From contig NZ_FOKA01000004.1 in the NCBI RefSeq assembly GCF_900111925.1, positions 186,001-250,000 on the forward strand: a stretch of DNA of 64,000 nt, in the 5' to 3' direction. Below, piece by piece: positions 7,486 through 16,332 of the stretch. Under the pieces are notes generated by a model. That model was given only the letters and a program-made list of their open reading frames with translations. It was not told where the DNA came from and did no database searches. Each line of letters begins with the position of its first letter. Position 1 is the first letter of the stretch. Source of the DNA: Cellulomonas marina (GTDB lineage Bacteria; Actinomycetota; Actinomycetes; Actinomycetales; Cellulomonadaceae). The translations under genes and the position numbers were made by a program.

Positions 7486-9768
7486 TCAGTTGACCTGGAC
7501 CTGCATGAACGTGTCGCGGGCGCTGGTGCTCACGACGCGGATCGTCGTGCCGGTCTTCGGCACCTCGACCCCGCTCCAGCCGTCGGCGTCGGGCTGCTCG
7601 CCCTTCGCCACGTACCAGTCCTTGCGGTCGTCGAAGACCGGGACGGCGGGCAGGCCGCCGTAGGTCTTCGCGACGCCCGTGTCCGGGTCGTGCAGCGTCA
7701 CGACGTCCGTGCGCTGCGTGCCGAACGTGGAGTCGTAGGACTGCACCCGCGGGCGCCAGCTCTCGCCGTTCGTGCGGTTCGTGCCCTCGTCGTCGGTCGG
7801 CTCGTAGAGCAGGCCGGGGTGGGCGTCGACGGGCAGGACGAGGCCCGCGCCCGGGTGGGAGCCGACGTTGTTGTCCGCGTACTGCTCGTTCCAGTAGCTG
7901 ATGAGCAGGCCGTCCTGGTACGGCAGGCGCTCGGCCCAGTCGGGGCGGGTCGGGTCGCCGAAGTTGTACGGCCCGGTGCGCAGACCGGCGTCGTACCCGG
8001 TGTAGGTGCGGTTCTCGGCGATGTAGGCGTTGAAGAACGACTCGGTCGCGGTACCCGTGGAGACGACGAAGCCCTTCAGCGTCCACGTCGTCACCGGTGC
8101 GCCGCCGATCGTCACGGCGTCGACCTGCAGGCCGGGCTCGGTCGCCGCGCCGTCGGTCCAGTAGCGGAACCCGACGAGGGCGCCGGCGGGGACGCCCGCG
8201 AGGCTCGCGGTCAGGTCGACCCACTGGCCGCCGGTCGTGCCCGTGATGCCGGCACCGAAGTTCTGGCCGTTCGGGTCCGTGCTCGTGGAGCGGTTCGTCG
8301 CCAGCGAGGTGAAGGTCTTCCCGCCGTCCGTGGAGTACACGGCGTACGCGTAGTCCCAGTCCTGCTCGATCTGGTACTTCACCTTCGCGGTGAGCGAGGT
8401 GGCACCCGCGGGCACCGGGGTCAGCATCGTGTGGTCCAGGTCGTCCCCGGAACCGGAGTACCAGAAGTCGGAGCCCTCGAAGGGCGTGCCGATCGTCGTC
8501 GTCACCTGGCGGTCGGGCAGGAGCGCGATGAGGGCCTGCGCCTGCTTCGTGTTCGCGGTGGCCGGGCCGAGCTTCGTGCTGGCCTTGGCGCCCGGGGCGA
8601 CCGTCTCGTAGTTCAACCAGCCGAGCTGCAGCTTCTCCCACGCGCCCATGTGCGTCGGCCGCGTGCCGATGCCCTCCTCGGGACGCCCGTTGTTGCCGTA
8701 GGAGCCCGAGCTCATGAGCGACCAGAAGGCCGTGGAGTTGTCGGCACCGGTGCCGGACGTGTCGTACAGGTCGGGCAGGCCGAGGTCGTGGCCGAACTCG
8801 TGCGCGAAGACGCCGACGCCGCCGTTCTCGGGCTCGACCGTGTAGTCGCCGACCCAGTACTTCGACTCGCCGACCCGGGCGCCGCCGAGCGCGTTGGCCG
8901 TGCCGTTCACCGTCGGGCCGCCGGCGCCGATGCGCGTGGACTGGTTGTACCAGCGGTGCGACCAGATGGCGTCCTCGCCGAGCACGCCGCCACCGACCTC
9001 CTCGCCCATGCCGGAGTGCACGGCCTGGAAGTGGTCGATGTACCCGTCGGCCTCGTCGAAGTTCCCGTCGGCGTCGAAGTCGTACCGGTCCCACACGTCG
9101 AACTGCGAGAGGTACCGGTCGATCTCCGCGACGCTCTTCCCGGCCGCCCGCTGCTCCGCGTACCACGCCGTGAGGGTGTCGTTGAGGAACTTCCAGGTGA
9201 CGGCGTCGCCGAGGGCGTTGTCGCCGTAGGACGCCCCCTTGCCGGGGACCTGCACCCAGTCCTCGACCTCGCCTGTCACCGTGTAGCGGCCCGACGACAG
9301 CTCGTCGTAGAAGTTGGCGACGGAGTTGACGCCGTCCGCCTGGGAGTAGAGCAGCGTGTCGAAGTACGGCTGCGAGAAGTCCGGCGCCCAGATCGTCGTG
9401 TTGTCGACGGACCGGTCCGGCTCGGGGATGGTGTTGTGCGGCAGGTCGGAGAACTCGCCGAGGACCGTCCAGATCGCGTCGGTGTCCTGGCGCGCGAGCT
9501 CGACGTACTGGCCCTTGGCGACCTGCACGACCTTGTTGTCGCCGACCGGCTGGGCCTCCCCCGAGACGACCTTCTCGAGGGCCGCGGCCCGCAGCTCGCG
9601 CTGCTTGTCGCTGAGCGGGCTGGACAGGTCGTCCTCCCGCTGCGGGGTCGTGGTCGCCCCGACGGCCGGGGCGGCCGGTCGTGCCGCGCCGGCGGAGGCC
9701 GCGGTCGCGGCGACGGGGGTGACCACGACGAGGGTCGCGCCGAGGGTGAGCGCGAGGGTTCTTCTCAC
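7486..9768 (-). CDS. Secreted M6 metallopeptidase, immune inhibitor A-like
   Basis: A 760-aa secreted zinc protease. A Sec signal peptide (about residues 1-28) is followed by a propeptide-like region. The catalytic domain has the zincin motif HEFGHDLGLPDLYD (H323, E324, H327) and a downstream Met-containing SLMSSGS turn (FWSLMSSGS), both typical of family M6. FDADGNFDEADGYID around 231-245 is a likely calcium site. The C-terminal half contains beta-rich jelly-roll segments as in other InhA proteins. InhA-type enzymes degrade host or environmental proteins outside the cell. The GTG at 9768 was chosen because TAGGAG precedes it and it starts a normal signal peptide; the open frame extends further without support. 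Confidence 0.93.
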   Translation of the reverse strand: MRRTLALTLGATLVVVTPVAATAASAGAARPAAPAVGATTTPQREDDLSSPLSDKQRELRAAALEKVVSGEAQPVGDNKVVQVAKGQYVELARQDTDAIWTVLGEFSDLPHNTIPEPDRSVDNTTIWAPDFSQPYFDTLLYSQADGVNSVANFYDELSSGRYTVTGEVEDWVQVPGKGASYGDNALGDAVTWKFLNDTLTAWYAEQRAAGKSVAEIDRYLSQFDVWDRYDFDADGNFDEADGYIDHFQAVHSGMGEEVGGGVLGEDAIWSHRWYNQSTRIGAGGPTVNGTANALGGARVGESKYWVGDYTVEPENGGVGVFAHEFGHDLGLPDLYDTSGTGADNSTAFWSLMSSGSYGNNGRPEEGIGTRPTHMGAWEKLQLGWLNYETVAPGAKASTKLGPATANTKQAQALIALLPDRQVTTTIGTPFEGSDFWYSGSGDDLDHTMLTPVPAGATSLTAKVKYQIEQDWDYAYAVYSTDGGKTFTSLATNRSTSTDPNGQNFGAGITGTTGGQWVDLTASLAGVPAGALVGFRYWTDGAATEPGLQVDAVTIGGAPVTTWTLKGFVVSTGTATESFFNAYIAENRTYTGYDAGLRTGPYNFGDPTRPDWAERLPYQDGLLISYWNEQYADNNVGSHPGAGLVLPVDAHPGLLYEPTDDEGTNRTNGESWRPRVQSYDSTFGTQRTDVVTLHDPDTGVAKTYGGLPAVPVFDDRKDWYVAKGEQPDADGWSGVEVPKTGTTIRVVSTSARDTFMQVQVN

Positions 9769-9955
9769 AGGCAGATCTCCTACTGATGAGGGACGTCGTC
9801 CGCCCGGGCACGATCTCCGGCGCGGCGGGTCACAGTAGGCACACACGAGCCGCCCAGCCCAGGGGTCCGGCCCCCTGAACCACACGGTTCATGCAGGTCA
9901 GCGCCTCGCCACCCCTGGCGTCGGGGCCCCGGGGCGGACGTCCCGGCCCGGACGG

Positions 9956-10348
9956 TCAGGCCCGGTTGGGGGGCGCGAGGTAGGCGTCGGCGGCGTGCCG
10001 GTCCTCGTCGCCCTCAGCCGGCGACCCGCGCAGGACGCCGCGCGAGGGGATACCCCTCGCGTCGGTCGGTGGCACCGGCGCCAGGGTCGACGCGCCCGCG
10101 GCGGCGAGCGTCCGGGCGACGTGCCCGCCTCCGGGCGCGCCGCGTCGCCCGCCACCGTGCAACGGCGCCAGGGCGAGCGCGAAGACCACCGTCGCCGCCA
10201 GCACGAGGAGGACCGCGACCAGCCACGGCGTCCGGTCGCCGACCGCCACGGTCGCGACCAGCACGACGGCGGGCATGAGGGTCAGCACGGCGGCACGCAC
10301 CCAGCCGGGCAGGGGCGGCAGGACGGGCGGAACGGTCATACCGGGCAC
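9956..10348 (-). CDS. Small membrane protein, two predicted helices
   Basis: A 130-aa protein with a short Pro-rich N-terminus, two hydrophobic helices (about residues 16-36 and 43-63), and a Gly/Arg-rich cytosolic tail without motifs. The GTG at 10348 sits one base after the stop of the upstream membrane gene, so the two are almost certainly co-transcribed. An ATG at 10339 would drop three residues and is an equal candidate; neither has a clear Shine-Dalgarno. The function is unknown, though the pairing with the multi-pass protein upstream suggests they act together. Confidence 0.6.
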   Translation of the reverse strand: MPGMTVPPVLPPLPGWVRAAVLTLMPAVVLVATVAVGDRTPWLVAVLLVLAATVVFALALAPLHGGGRRGAPGGGHVARTLAAAGASTLAPVPPTDARGIPSRGVLRGSPAEGDEDRHAADAYLAPPNRA

Positions 10349-10349
10349 G

Positions 10350-11495
10350 CTAGGACCGCCGGCGGCCGCCCGTCGTGCCCGCGCGGTGGTTCTCCCCCGT
10401 CCGGCGCAGCGGCACCGACGCCGCGGGGGCCTCCGACCCCGGAGCCGGCGCCTCAGGGGCCGGCGCCTCCCGCTGCCCGCCAGCGCGCAGCACGTCGAGC
10501 TCCGCCGCGACGAGGCCGAGCACGAGCAGGTCCACGGCGAGCCCGAGCGTCGCGTCCCACTGCGAGATGCGGAAGAGGAAGACCTGCGTGACGGACAGGC
10601 TCAGCAGCACCGCCCGCCGGAACCACCGGTACCCGTCGACCCGGTCGGTGCGGCTGCGGACCAGGCCGACGGCGCACAGCGCGAAGGACACCAGGCCGGA
10701 CACGATCATGCCGCCGACCACCCAGCCCGGCTCGTCCGCCCGCTCGCGCCACGCCAGCACCCCGCGCGTCACGGTCACCAGCGCCGCGACCGCGAAGACG
10801 GCCACCGCGAACGCCGGCACCGCCCGCGCCCGGACGAGGCGGCGCAGGGTCCGGTCGACGACGCGGCTCAGCGCCCCGACGGGGTCCGGCAGCTCGTCGT
10901 GGTCCTCCTCGAGCACGCCCAGCAGCGCGCGCGTCTCCGCCGCCCCGCGGACGTCGCCCGCGTCCTCCAGCGCCTCGTGGGCACGTCGTCGGGCGCGGGG
11001 CGTCATCCCGCCCGCGACCCCCGCGGTCGCCTGGTCGACGGCAGCGGCCAGCGCCTCGGTGCGGTGCGGCGCCCGTCGCGAGTGCACGGTGTCGGCGACG
11101 AGGGCCAGCCCGACCAGCGCGCCGTAGACCAGGGCGGCCGTCGGCTCGTAGAAGTAGTCGTTGTCGTCGGTGACGAACTTGCCGATCTCGTCGACGAAGA
11201 GCCCCAGCCCCACCCCGCCGACGAGCGCCGCGAGCGGCCGGACCGCGGGCCCGACGAAGGACAGCAGCAGCACGAACGACAGGGCCATGAGCAGCCCGCC
11301 CCAGAGCACGTGCGCGATGTGCAGCCCCGACCCGCCGAGCTGGGGGTAGCCGGTCAGCGCCAGCAGCCCGCGCGTCACCAGCACCGTCACCAGCGCCGCC
11401 GCGAGGAACGTGCCGATGTGCCGCTGCGCGCGGGGGTCCCGGGCGAGGCCGACCCTCAGGAGGGGCGGGCGGCGTCCCGGGTGCTGGGCGTCCAT
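10350..11495 (-). CDS. Multi-pass membrane protein of unknown function
   Basis: A 381-aa protein with four hydrophobic segments in the N-terminal half (about residues 25-135), a cytosolic alpha-helical middle rich in Arg, Ala and Glu (about 140-235), and about four more segments to residue 345. It ends in a Pro/Ala-rich tail. An acidic GLFVDEIGKFVTDDNDYFYEP-like loop between helices is the most distinctive feature. No transporter or enzyme signature was recognised. The ATG at 11495 follows a short gap after the divergent exporter promoter. It is operonic with the small membrane gene downstream (one base between stop and GTG). Confidence 0.75.
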   Translation of the reverse strand: MDAQHPGRRPPLLRVGLARDPRAQRHIGTFLAAALVTVLVTRGLLALTGYPQLGGSGLHIAHVLWGGLLMALSFVLLLSFVGPAVRPLAALVGGVGLGLFVDEIGKFVTDDNDYFYEPTAALVYGALVGLALVADTVHSRRAPHRTEALAAAVDQATAGVAGGMTPRARRRAHEALEDAGDVRGAAETRALLGVLEEDHDELPDPVGALSRVVDRTLRRLVRARAVPAFAVAVFAVAALVTVTRGVLAWRERADEPGWVVGGMIVSGLVSFALCAVGLVRSRTDRVDGYRWFRRAVLLSLSVTQVFLFRISQWDATLGLAVDLLVLGLVAAELDVLRAGGQREAPAPEAPAPGSEAPAASVPLRRTGENHRAGTTGGRRRS

Positions 11496-11671
11496 GCGCC
11501 CATCCTGCCGCGCCGGGCGGCACCGGCACCGCGGCCGCGGGCCCGTCCGGAGGGAACACGTGACCACCACCACAGCCGGATCGGGAACCGGACCGGGAAT
11601 GTCACCGGGGCCTGCGACGCTGCCACGGCTGCGCCGCACCACGGCACGCCCCACCTCGTGACAGGACCCCC

Positions 11672-13192
11672 ATGAGCACCTCGTCGAGCACCCCTGCCGA
11701 CGCGCCCGCGTCCGCCCGCCCGCAGCGGGACCACCGCTGGCTGACCCTCGTCGTCATCGGCATCGCCCAGACGATGGTCGTCCTCGACGCCACCATCGTG
11801 AACATCGCGCTGCCGTCCGCCCAGGCGGACCTCGGCTTCGGCGACGACCAGCGCCAGTGGATGGTCACCGCCTACTCCCTCGCCTTCGGCAGCCTCCTGC
11901 TGCTCGGCGGGCGGCTGTCCGACCTCTTCGGCCGCCGGCGCACGTTCCTCGTCGGGCTCATCGGCTTCGCGGTGGCGTCCGCGCTCGGCGGCGCGGCCGG
12001 GAGCTTCGAGCTGCTGGTGGCGGCGCGCGCGCTGCAGGGCGTGTTCGGCGCGCTGCTGGCGCCCTCGGCGCTGTCGCTGCTGACGACGACGTTCACCGAC
12101 CCGCGCGAGCGCGGCAAGGCCTTCGGCGTCTTCGGCGCGCTGTCCGGGTCCGGCGGCGCGATCGGCCTGCTGCTCGGCGGGGTGCTCACGGAGTACACGT
12201 CCTGGCGCTGGTGCCTCCTGGTCAACCTCGTCATCGCGGGCATCGCCGTCGTCGGCGCGCTCGTCTACGTGCCCGCCACCGCCCCGACGCACCGCCCGGC
12301 CATCGACTGGACCGGCGTCGTGACCGCGACAGCGGGCCTGTTCCTCGTCGTGTTCGGCTTCGCGCACGCGGAGACCGACGGCTGGGGCGACCCGCTCACG
12401 TGGGTGTACCTCGCCGCGGGCGCGGTGCTGCTGGCGGTGTTCGTCGTCGTCCAGCGCCGGGTGGCGCACCCGCTCCTGCCGCTGCGCGTCGTGCTCGACC
12501 GCGACCGCGGCGGCGCGTTCCTGGCGATCGCGCTCGTGGGCATCGGGATGTTCGGGATCTTCCTGTTCCTCACGTACTACCTCCAGCAGACGCTGGGCTA
12601 CTCCTCGCTGCGCACCGGGTTCGCCTTCCTGGCCATGCCCGTGTCCATCTCGCTCGGCGCGGCGCTCGTCGGGGCGCGGCTGCTGCCGCGCGTCGGGCCG
12701 AAGGTGCAGATCTTCGTCGGCGGCCTCGTCGCCGCGACCGGCCTGCTCCTGCTGCAGCGCCTCGAGCTCGACTCGACGTACCTCGGGACGATCCTGCCCG
12801 CGCTCGCCGTCATCGGGTTCGGCATGGGCCTCGTCTTCTCCGCGGCGATGGCCACGGCGACGAGCGGCGTCGACCGCCAGGACGCCGGCGTCGCGTCGGC
12901 GACCGTCAACACGATGCAGCAGGTGGGCGGCTCGATCGGCACGGCCCTGCTGTCCTCGCTCTACGCCGGCGCCGTCACCCGTGCCCTCCCGGCGGGGCAG
13001 CCGTCGCCCGCCGACGTCGCCTCGGCGACGCTCTCGGGCTACCACACGGCCTTCGCCGTCTCCGCCGTCGCGCTCGTGGGCGTCGCGCTGGCCGGCGGCC
13101 TCGTCATCCGTCGCCGGCCCCGCGGTGCGGCGGCCGGGTCCGCCGCCGGCGTCGCCGGGCGGGACGACGAGGTGCCGACCGTCGCGCACTGA
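11672..13192 (+). CDS. DHA2-family MFS drug:H+ antiporter, 14 TM
   Basis: A 506-aa major facilitator of the EmrB/QacA type. The first helix carries VVLDATIVNIALPSAQADL, matching the family's motif D1 region. GRLSDLFGRRRTF is motif A between TM2 and TM3, and GVLTEYTSWRWCLLVNL is the characteristic motif C/TM5-6 stretch. Fourteen hydrophobic segments can be counted, against 12 for DHA1. These pumps use the proton gradient to export antibiotics, dyes or cationic biocides across the cytoplasmic membrane. The ATG at 11672 has AGGACC upstream. It is divergent from the membrane pair at 10350 and ends at the strong palindrome 13237-13276. No dedicated repressor is adjacent, so regulation is unclear. 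Confidence 0.92.
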   Translation: MSTSSSTPADAPASARPQRDHRWLTLVVIGIAQTMVVLDATIVNIALPSAQADLGFGDDQRQWMVTAYSLAFGSLLLLGGRLSDLFGRRRTFLVGLIGFAVASALGGAAGSFELLVAARALQGVFGALLAPSALSLLTTTFTDPRERGKAFGVFGALSGSGGAIGLLLGGVLTEYTSWRWCLLVNLVIAGIAVVGALVYVPATAPTHRPAIDWTGVVTATAGLFLVVFGFAHAETDGWGDPLTWVYLAAGAVLLAVFVVVQRRVAHPLLPLRVVLDRDRGGAFLAIALVGIGMFGIFLFLTYYLQQTLGYSSLRTGFAFLAMPVSISLGAALVGARLLPRVGPKVQIFVGGLVAATGLLLLQRLELDSTYLGTILPALAVIGFGMGLVFSAAMATATSGVDRQDAGVASATVNTMQQVGGSIGTALLSSLYAGAVTRALPAGQPSPADVASATLSGYHTAFAVSAVALVGVALAGGLVIRRRPRGAAAGSAAGVAGRDDEVPTVAH

Positions 13193-13236
13193 GACGGTCG
13201 GCCCGCGGCACCACGCCCGCGGGTCGGCACGGGGAA

Positions 13237-13276
13237 CGGCGGAGGCCGGTCGGGACGTCCCGACCGGCCTCCGCCG
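13237..13276. terminator. Perfect 40-nt palindromic terminator
   Basis: An uninterrupted inverted repeat with 20-nt arms centred between 13256 and 13257, located between the convergent exporter (ends 13192) and surface-protein gene (ends 13341). It is followed by a short TCTCGT run. It probably terminates both transcripts. Confidence 0.8.
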
Positions 13277-13340
13277 TCTCGTGCTGCTGCCGCGGCGTGC
13301 CGCCTGCTGCGGGCGGGTGCGCCCGGCTACCCGCGGGCCG

Positions 13341-15818
13341 TCAGGACCGCCGGCGACGACGGGCAGTCGTCAGGCCGAGGCCCGCGGCGACGAGCCCACC
13401 TGCCAGCGCCAGGCCGGCGGCCACGGAGGCACCGGTCGCGGCGAGGACGCGGGTCGGTCGCACGACGGTGCCGGAGCCGCCCGTCGGGGGCGTCACCGGT
13501 GCGGGCGTGACGGACGGGCTCGGCGACGGGCTCGCGTCCGGCACGGGCGCGGGCACGTAGGTGATCGTCACGGTCGCCCGCACGGCCGCGCCCTCGGCGT
13601 CCGCCGCGACGTAGTCCACCGGCGTCGGGTTCCCGCCGAACCCGGCCTGCGGGGTGAAGGAGACGGCCCCGGTGCCGGGGTCGACGGTCCAGCTGCCCTC
13701 GCCGGGCACGACGAGGCTCGTCACCGGGTCACCCGTCGCCGGGTCGACCAGGCGCACGGTGGTCGGGTCGAGGCCCTCGGAGTCGTTGGCCAGCACGTCG
13801 ACCGTCACGACCTCGCCGATCGTGTTGCCGAGGTCCTCGTCGTCGACCGCCGCCGGCGCGCCGGGCTCCACGTAGGTGATGGTGACGGTCGCCTGGGCCG
13901 GCTGGCCGTCCTCGTCCTCCGCGCGGTAGGTCACCGGCGTCGGGTCGCCCTCGAACCCGTCCTCGGGCGTGAAGGTCACGGCGCCCGTGGCGGGGTCGAC
14001 CGTCCAGGTGCCCTCGCCCGGCACGACGAGGGTCGTCGTCGGGGTCCCGGTGCCCGGGGTCAGCAGCTCGACCGTGCCGGGCACCAGCGTGGTGGAGTCG
14101 TTCTCCAGGACGTCGACGGTCACCGGCGTGCCCGGCGCGTTGTCGAGGTCCTGGTCGTCGGCGGCGGTCGGGGCGTCCGGCAGCGGCGAGCCCGTCACGG
14201 GGACCGTCGTGGTCGCCGTGTCGTTGTCGTCGCCCTCGGTGCGGTCGGTGACCGTGGCCGTGTTCGTGACCTCGCCCGTCGCGGTCGCCGTCGTCGTGTA
14301 GGTGAGGGTGAGCGTCTCGCCGACGTCGAGCCCGCGCTCGCCGTCCGCCCCGCCCCCGCCGAGGACCTCGTACGGCCGGCTGCAGGTGAGCGTGTCCGGC
14401 AGGGCCTCGCCGACGGCGGCGTCGCACACGAGCGGGTCGCGGGCGAGCACCGCGTTGCTGCCGCCCGTCGTCGAGATGCCCGTGAGGGTCGCCTCCGCGT
14501 CGGGGCTGAGCGTGTCCGTCACGTCGACGAGGTCGCCGCGCGTCATGGCGTCGGGGCCGAGGTTCTCCACGACGACGGTCCACGTCACGGTGTCGCCGAC
14601 GACGGCCGCCGTCGGGTCGGCGGACTTCGTCACCGCCAGGTCGTACGCGCAGGGCACCCAGTCGAGGGTCACGGCGCCGTCAGGACCGTCGCCCGGCCCC
14701 TGCCGGCGCTCGCCCGGCACCGCCGACAGCCCGGTCGGGGCGGTCGTCGAGGAGCCGAGCCGCACCGAGGGGGCGACGAACGACGAGCCACCACCACCAC
14801 CGCCGCCGGTGATGCCCTGCGCGCCGTTGCGCCCGTTGAAGCCGACCGTGGAGGCGCCACCACCGCCGCCGAACAGCCCGCCGCCACCGCCGCCGCCGGC
14901 GTCGGGCGTCGCGTCGGTGCCCCCGGCGCCACCCGTCCCGCCGGACCCCGCGGAGCCGTTGCGCCCCGCGTCGGCGGCGTTCACGCCACCCGCGCCGGGT
15001 GCGTCCGTGCCGCCGCCCGCGCCGCCGCCGACGCTCGTCGCCGGCACGTCCTTGCCCGCCTGGCCGGCGGTGCCCGCCGCAGCGCCCGGCGCCGTCGGCA
15101 GGCCGCCGTCACCGCCGCGGCCCTCCGTCGTCTCCGAGTGCCAGCCACCCGCGCCGCCGCCGCCTCCCGCAAGGACCGCGAGGTCGCCGCCGAGCGAGAG
15201 GGAGCTGAGCCCGCCGCCGCCGGCGCCGTGGTGCCGCAGCAGCGTGTAGTTCGGGACGCTGTTGCCGCCCGCACCACCGCCGCCGGTGCCGCCGGCGCCG
15301 ACCGTCGCGTCGGCGCCCTCCCCGACGGGGGCGCCGCCGCCACCGCCGACCGTGCCCGCGTAGTCCTGCCCGGGCAGGACCGCGAACGTCGCGGTGATCC
15401 GCGCGCCCGCCCCGCCGCTGCGCGACGCGTTGTCGGTGGCGACGCCGCCGGCACCGCCGAGGACCGTCGCCTCCACGGCGCAGACGCCGTCCGGCACGAC
15501 GCCGGAGAAGGCGCCCGGCGTGGCGGCGGAGGTCGGGGACGCGTCGGGCGCCGGGGCGGCCACGGCTGCCGGCGCGGCCACCGGCAGGCCGACCCCGGCG
15601 GTGAGGAGGGCCAGCAGCGCGACCGGGGCCGCACGACGGGCGTCGCGGGGACGGGCGCCACGGCGGTCGTCGCCGCTGTGGGCGGGCGGGAAGGAGGGGG
15701 TGGGGTACGTGCGGTCCACGTGGACGACCTTGTCCTCAGCGCCCGGTGCGGTCCGACCGGACGGGCGGGTAGCGCTGGTAGCACTCACGCCGACGGGTGA
15801 CGGCGCTCGACCGAGCAT
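13341..15818 (-). CDS. Glycine-rich cell-surface protein with DUF11 and CshA-type repeats, LAxTG anchor
   Basis: About 825 aa. After an N-terminal leader with a hydrophobic stretch ending in VAAPAAVAAPAP (signal peptide) comes a roughly 280-residue Gly-rich region with GGGGGAGG runs, then a DUF11-like domain (DLAVTKSADPTAAVVGDTV start). Two CshA-type/Ig-like repeats follow, each ending in a VTITYV strand, then a Pro/Ser linker. The C-terminus is LAATG, a hydrophobic helix and an RRRRRS tail. LAxTG is the recognition motif of class E sortases of high-GC Gram-positives, so covalent wall attachment is expected. The ATG at 15818 leaves a long pre-signal leader; a GTG at 15719 gives a conventional signal peptide and may be the true start. 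Confidence 0.85.
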   Translation of the reverse strand: MLGRAPSPVGVSATSATRPSGRTAPGAEDKVVHVDRTYPTPSFPPAHSGDDRRGARPRDARRAAPVALLALLTAGVGLPVAAPAAVAAPAPDASPTSAATPGAFSGVVPDGVCAVEATVLGGAGGVATDNASRSGGAGARITATFAVLPGQDYAGTVGGGGGAPVGEGADATVGAGGTGGGGAGGNSVPNYTLLRHHGAGGGGLSSLSLGGDLAVLAGGGGGAGGWHSETTEGRGGDGGLPTAPGAAAGTAGQAGKDVPATSVGGGAGGGTDAPGAGGVNAADAGRNGSAGSGGTGGAGGTDATPDAGGGGGGGLFGGGGGASTVGFNGRNGAQGITGGGGGGGSSFVAPSVRLGSSTTAPTGLSAVPGERRQGPGDGPDGAVTLDWVPCAYDLAVTKSADPTAAVVGDTVTWTVVVENLGPDAMTRGDLVDVTDTLSPDAEATLTGISTTGGSNAVLARDPLVCDAAVGEALPDTLTCSRPYEVLGGGGADGERGLDVGETLTLTYTTTATATGEVTNTATVTDRTEGDDNDTATTTVPVTGSPLPDAPTAADDQDLDNAPGTPVTVDVLENDSTTLVPGTVELLTPGTGTPTTTLVVPGEGTWTVDPATGAVTFTPEDGFEGDPTPVTYRAEDEDGQPAQATVTITYVEPGAPAAVDDEDLGNTIGEVVTVDVLANDSEGLDPTTVRLVDPATGDPVTSLVVPGEGSWTVDPGTGAVSFTPQAGFGGNPTPVDYVAADAEGAAVRATVTITYVPAPVPDASPSPSPSVTPAPVTPPTGGSGTVVRPTRVLAATGASVAAGLALAGGLVAAGLGLTTARRRRRS

Positions 15819-15880
15819 GGTCACGATGCGCGGATCGGGCAAACCGGGCGCACCCGGACGCGCTGGGCGATGCTGGGCCC

Positions 15881-16291
15881 GTGCCCCGACCCCCGCTCCC
15901 CGACGCCGTCCGCTCCCTGCTCGCCCGACCGAACCCCGCCGTCATGGCCACGCTGGCCGCCGACGGCCGTCCCGTCTCCGTCGCGACGTGGTACCTGCTC
16001 GAGGAGGACGGGACCGTCCTGCTGAACCTCGACGCCGGACGGGCGCGCCCCGCGCACCTGCGCCGCGACCCCCGCGTCTCGCTCACCGCGCTCGCCGACG
16101 ACGACTGGTACACGCACGTCAGCCTCCAGGGCCGGGTGGACGCGCTGGTGGACGACGAGGGGCTCGTCGACATCGACCGGCTCTCGCGGCACTACACCGG
16201 ACGTAACTACCCCGTGCGGGACCGGCCGCGGGTGAGCGCCCGCGTCGTCGTCGAGCGGTGGCACGGCTGGGGCGCGGCGCAGGCCGACTGA
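15881..16291 (+). CDS. PPOX-class flavin/F420-dependent oxidoreductase
   Basis: A 136-aa split-barrel protein of the pyridoxamine 5'-phosphate-oxidase superfamily. The start region LPDAVRSLLARPNPAVMATLAADGRP and the strands SVATWYLLEEDG, VSLTALADDDWYTHV and RGRV-like core match the actinobacterial group that uses F420 or flavin for reductions. Length is normal. The GTG at 15881 places the conserved helix at the N-terminus; the frame is open to 15797, but that segment would overlap the divergent surface-protein leader. Convergent with the S33 peptidase. The substrate is unknown. Confidence 0.85.
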   Translation: MPRPPLPDAVRSLLARPNPAVMATLAADGRPVSVATWYLLEEDGTVLLNLDAGRARPAHLRRDPRVSLTALADDDWYTHVSLQGRVDALVDDEGLVDIDRLSRHYTGRNYPVRDRPRVSARVVVERWHGWGAAQAD

Positions 16292-16294
16292 GCG

Positions 16295-16329
16295 GGCCGT
16301 GCCCGGCCTGCGCCCTCCCGGGCGGGGCC
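16295..16329. terminator. Hairpin between convergent genes
   Basis: A GCCCGG/CCGGGC inner stem and GGCC/GGCC outer stem, separated by a 2x2 mismatch, span almost the whole 41-bp gap between stops at 16291 and 16333. A plausible bidirectional terminator. Confidence 0.5.
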
Positions 16330-16332
16330 GGA

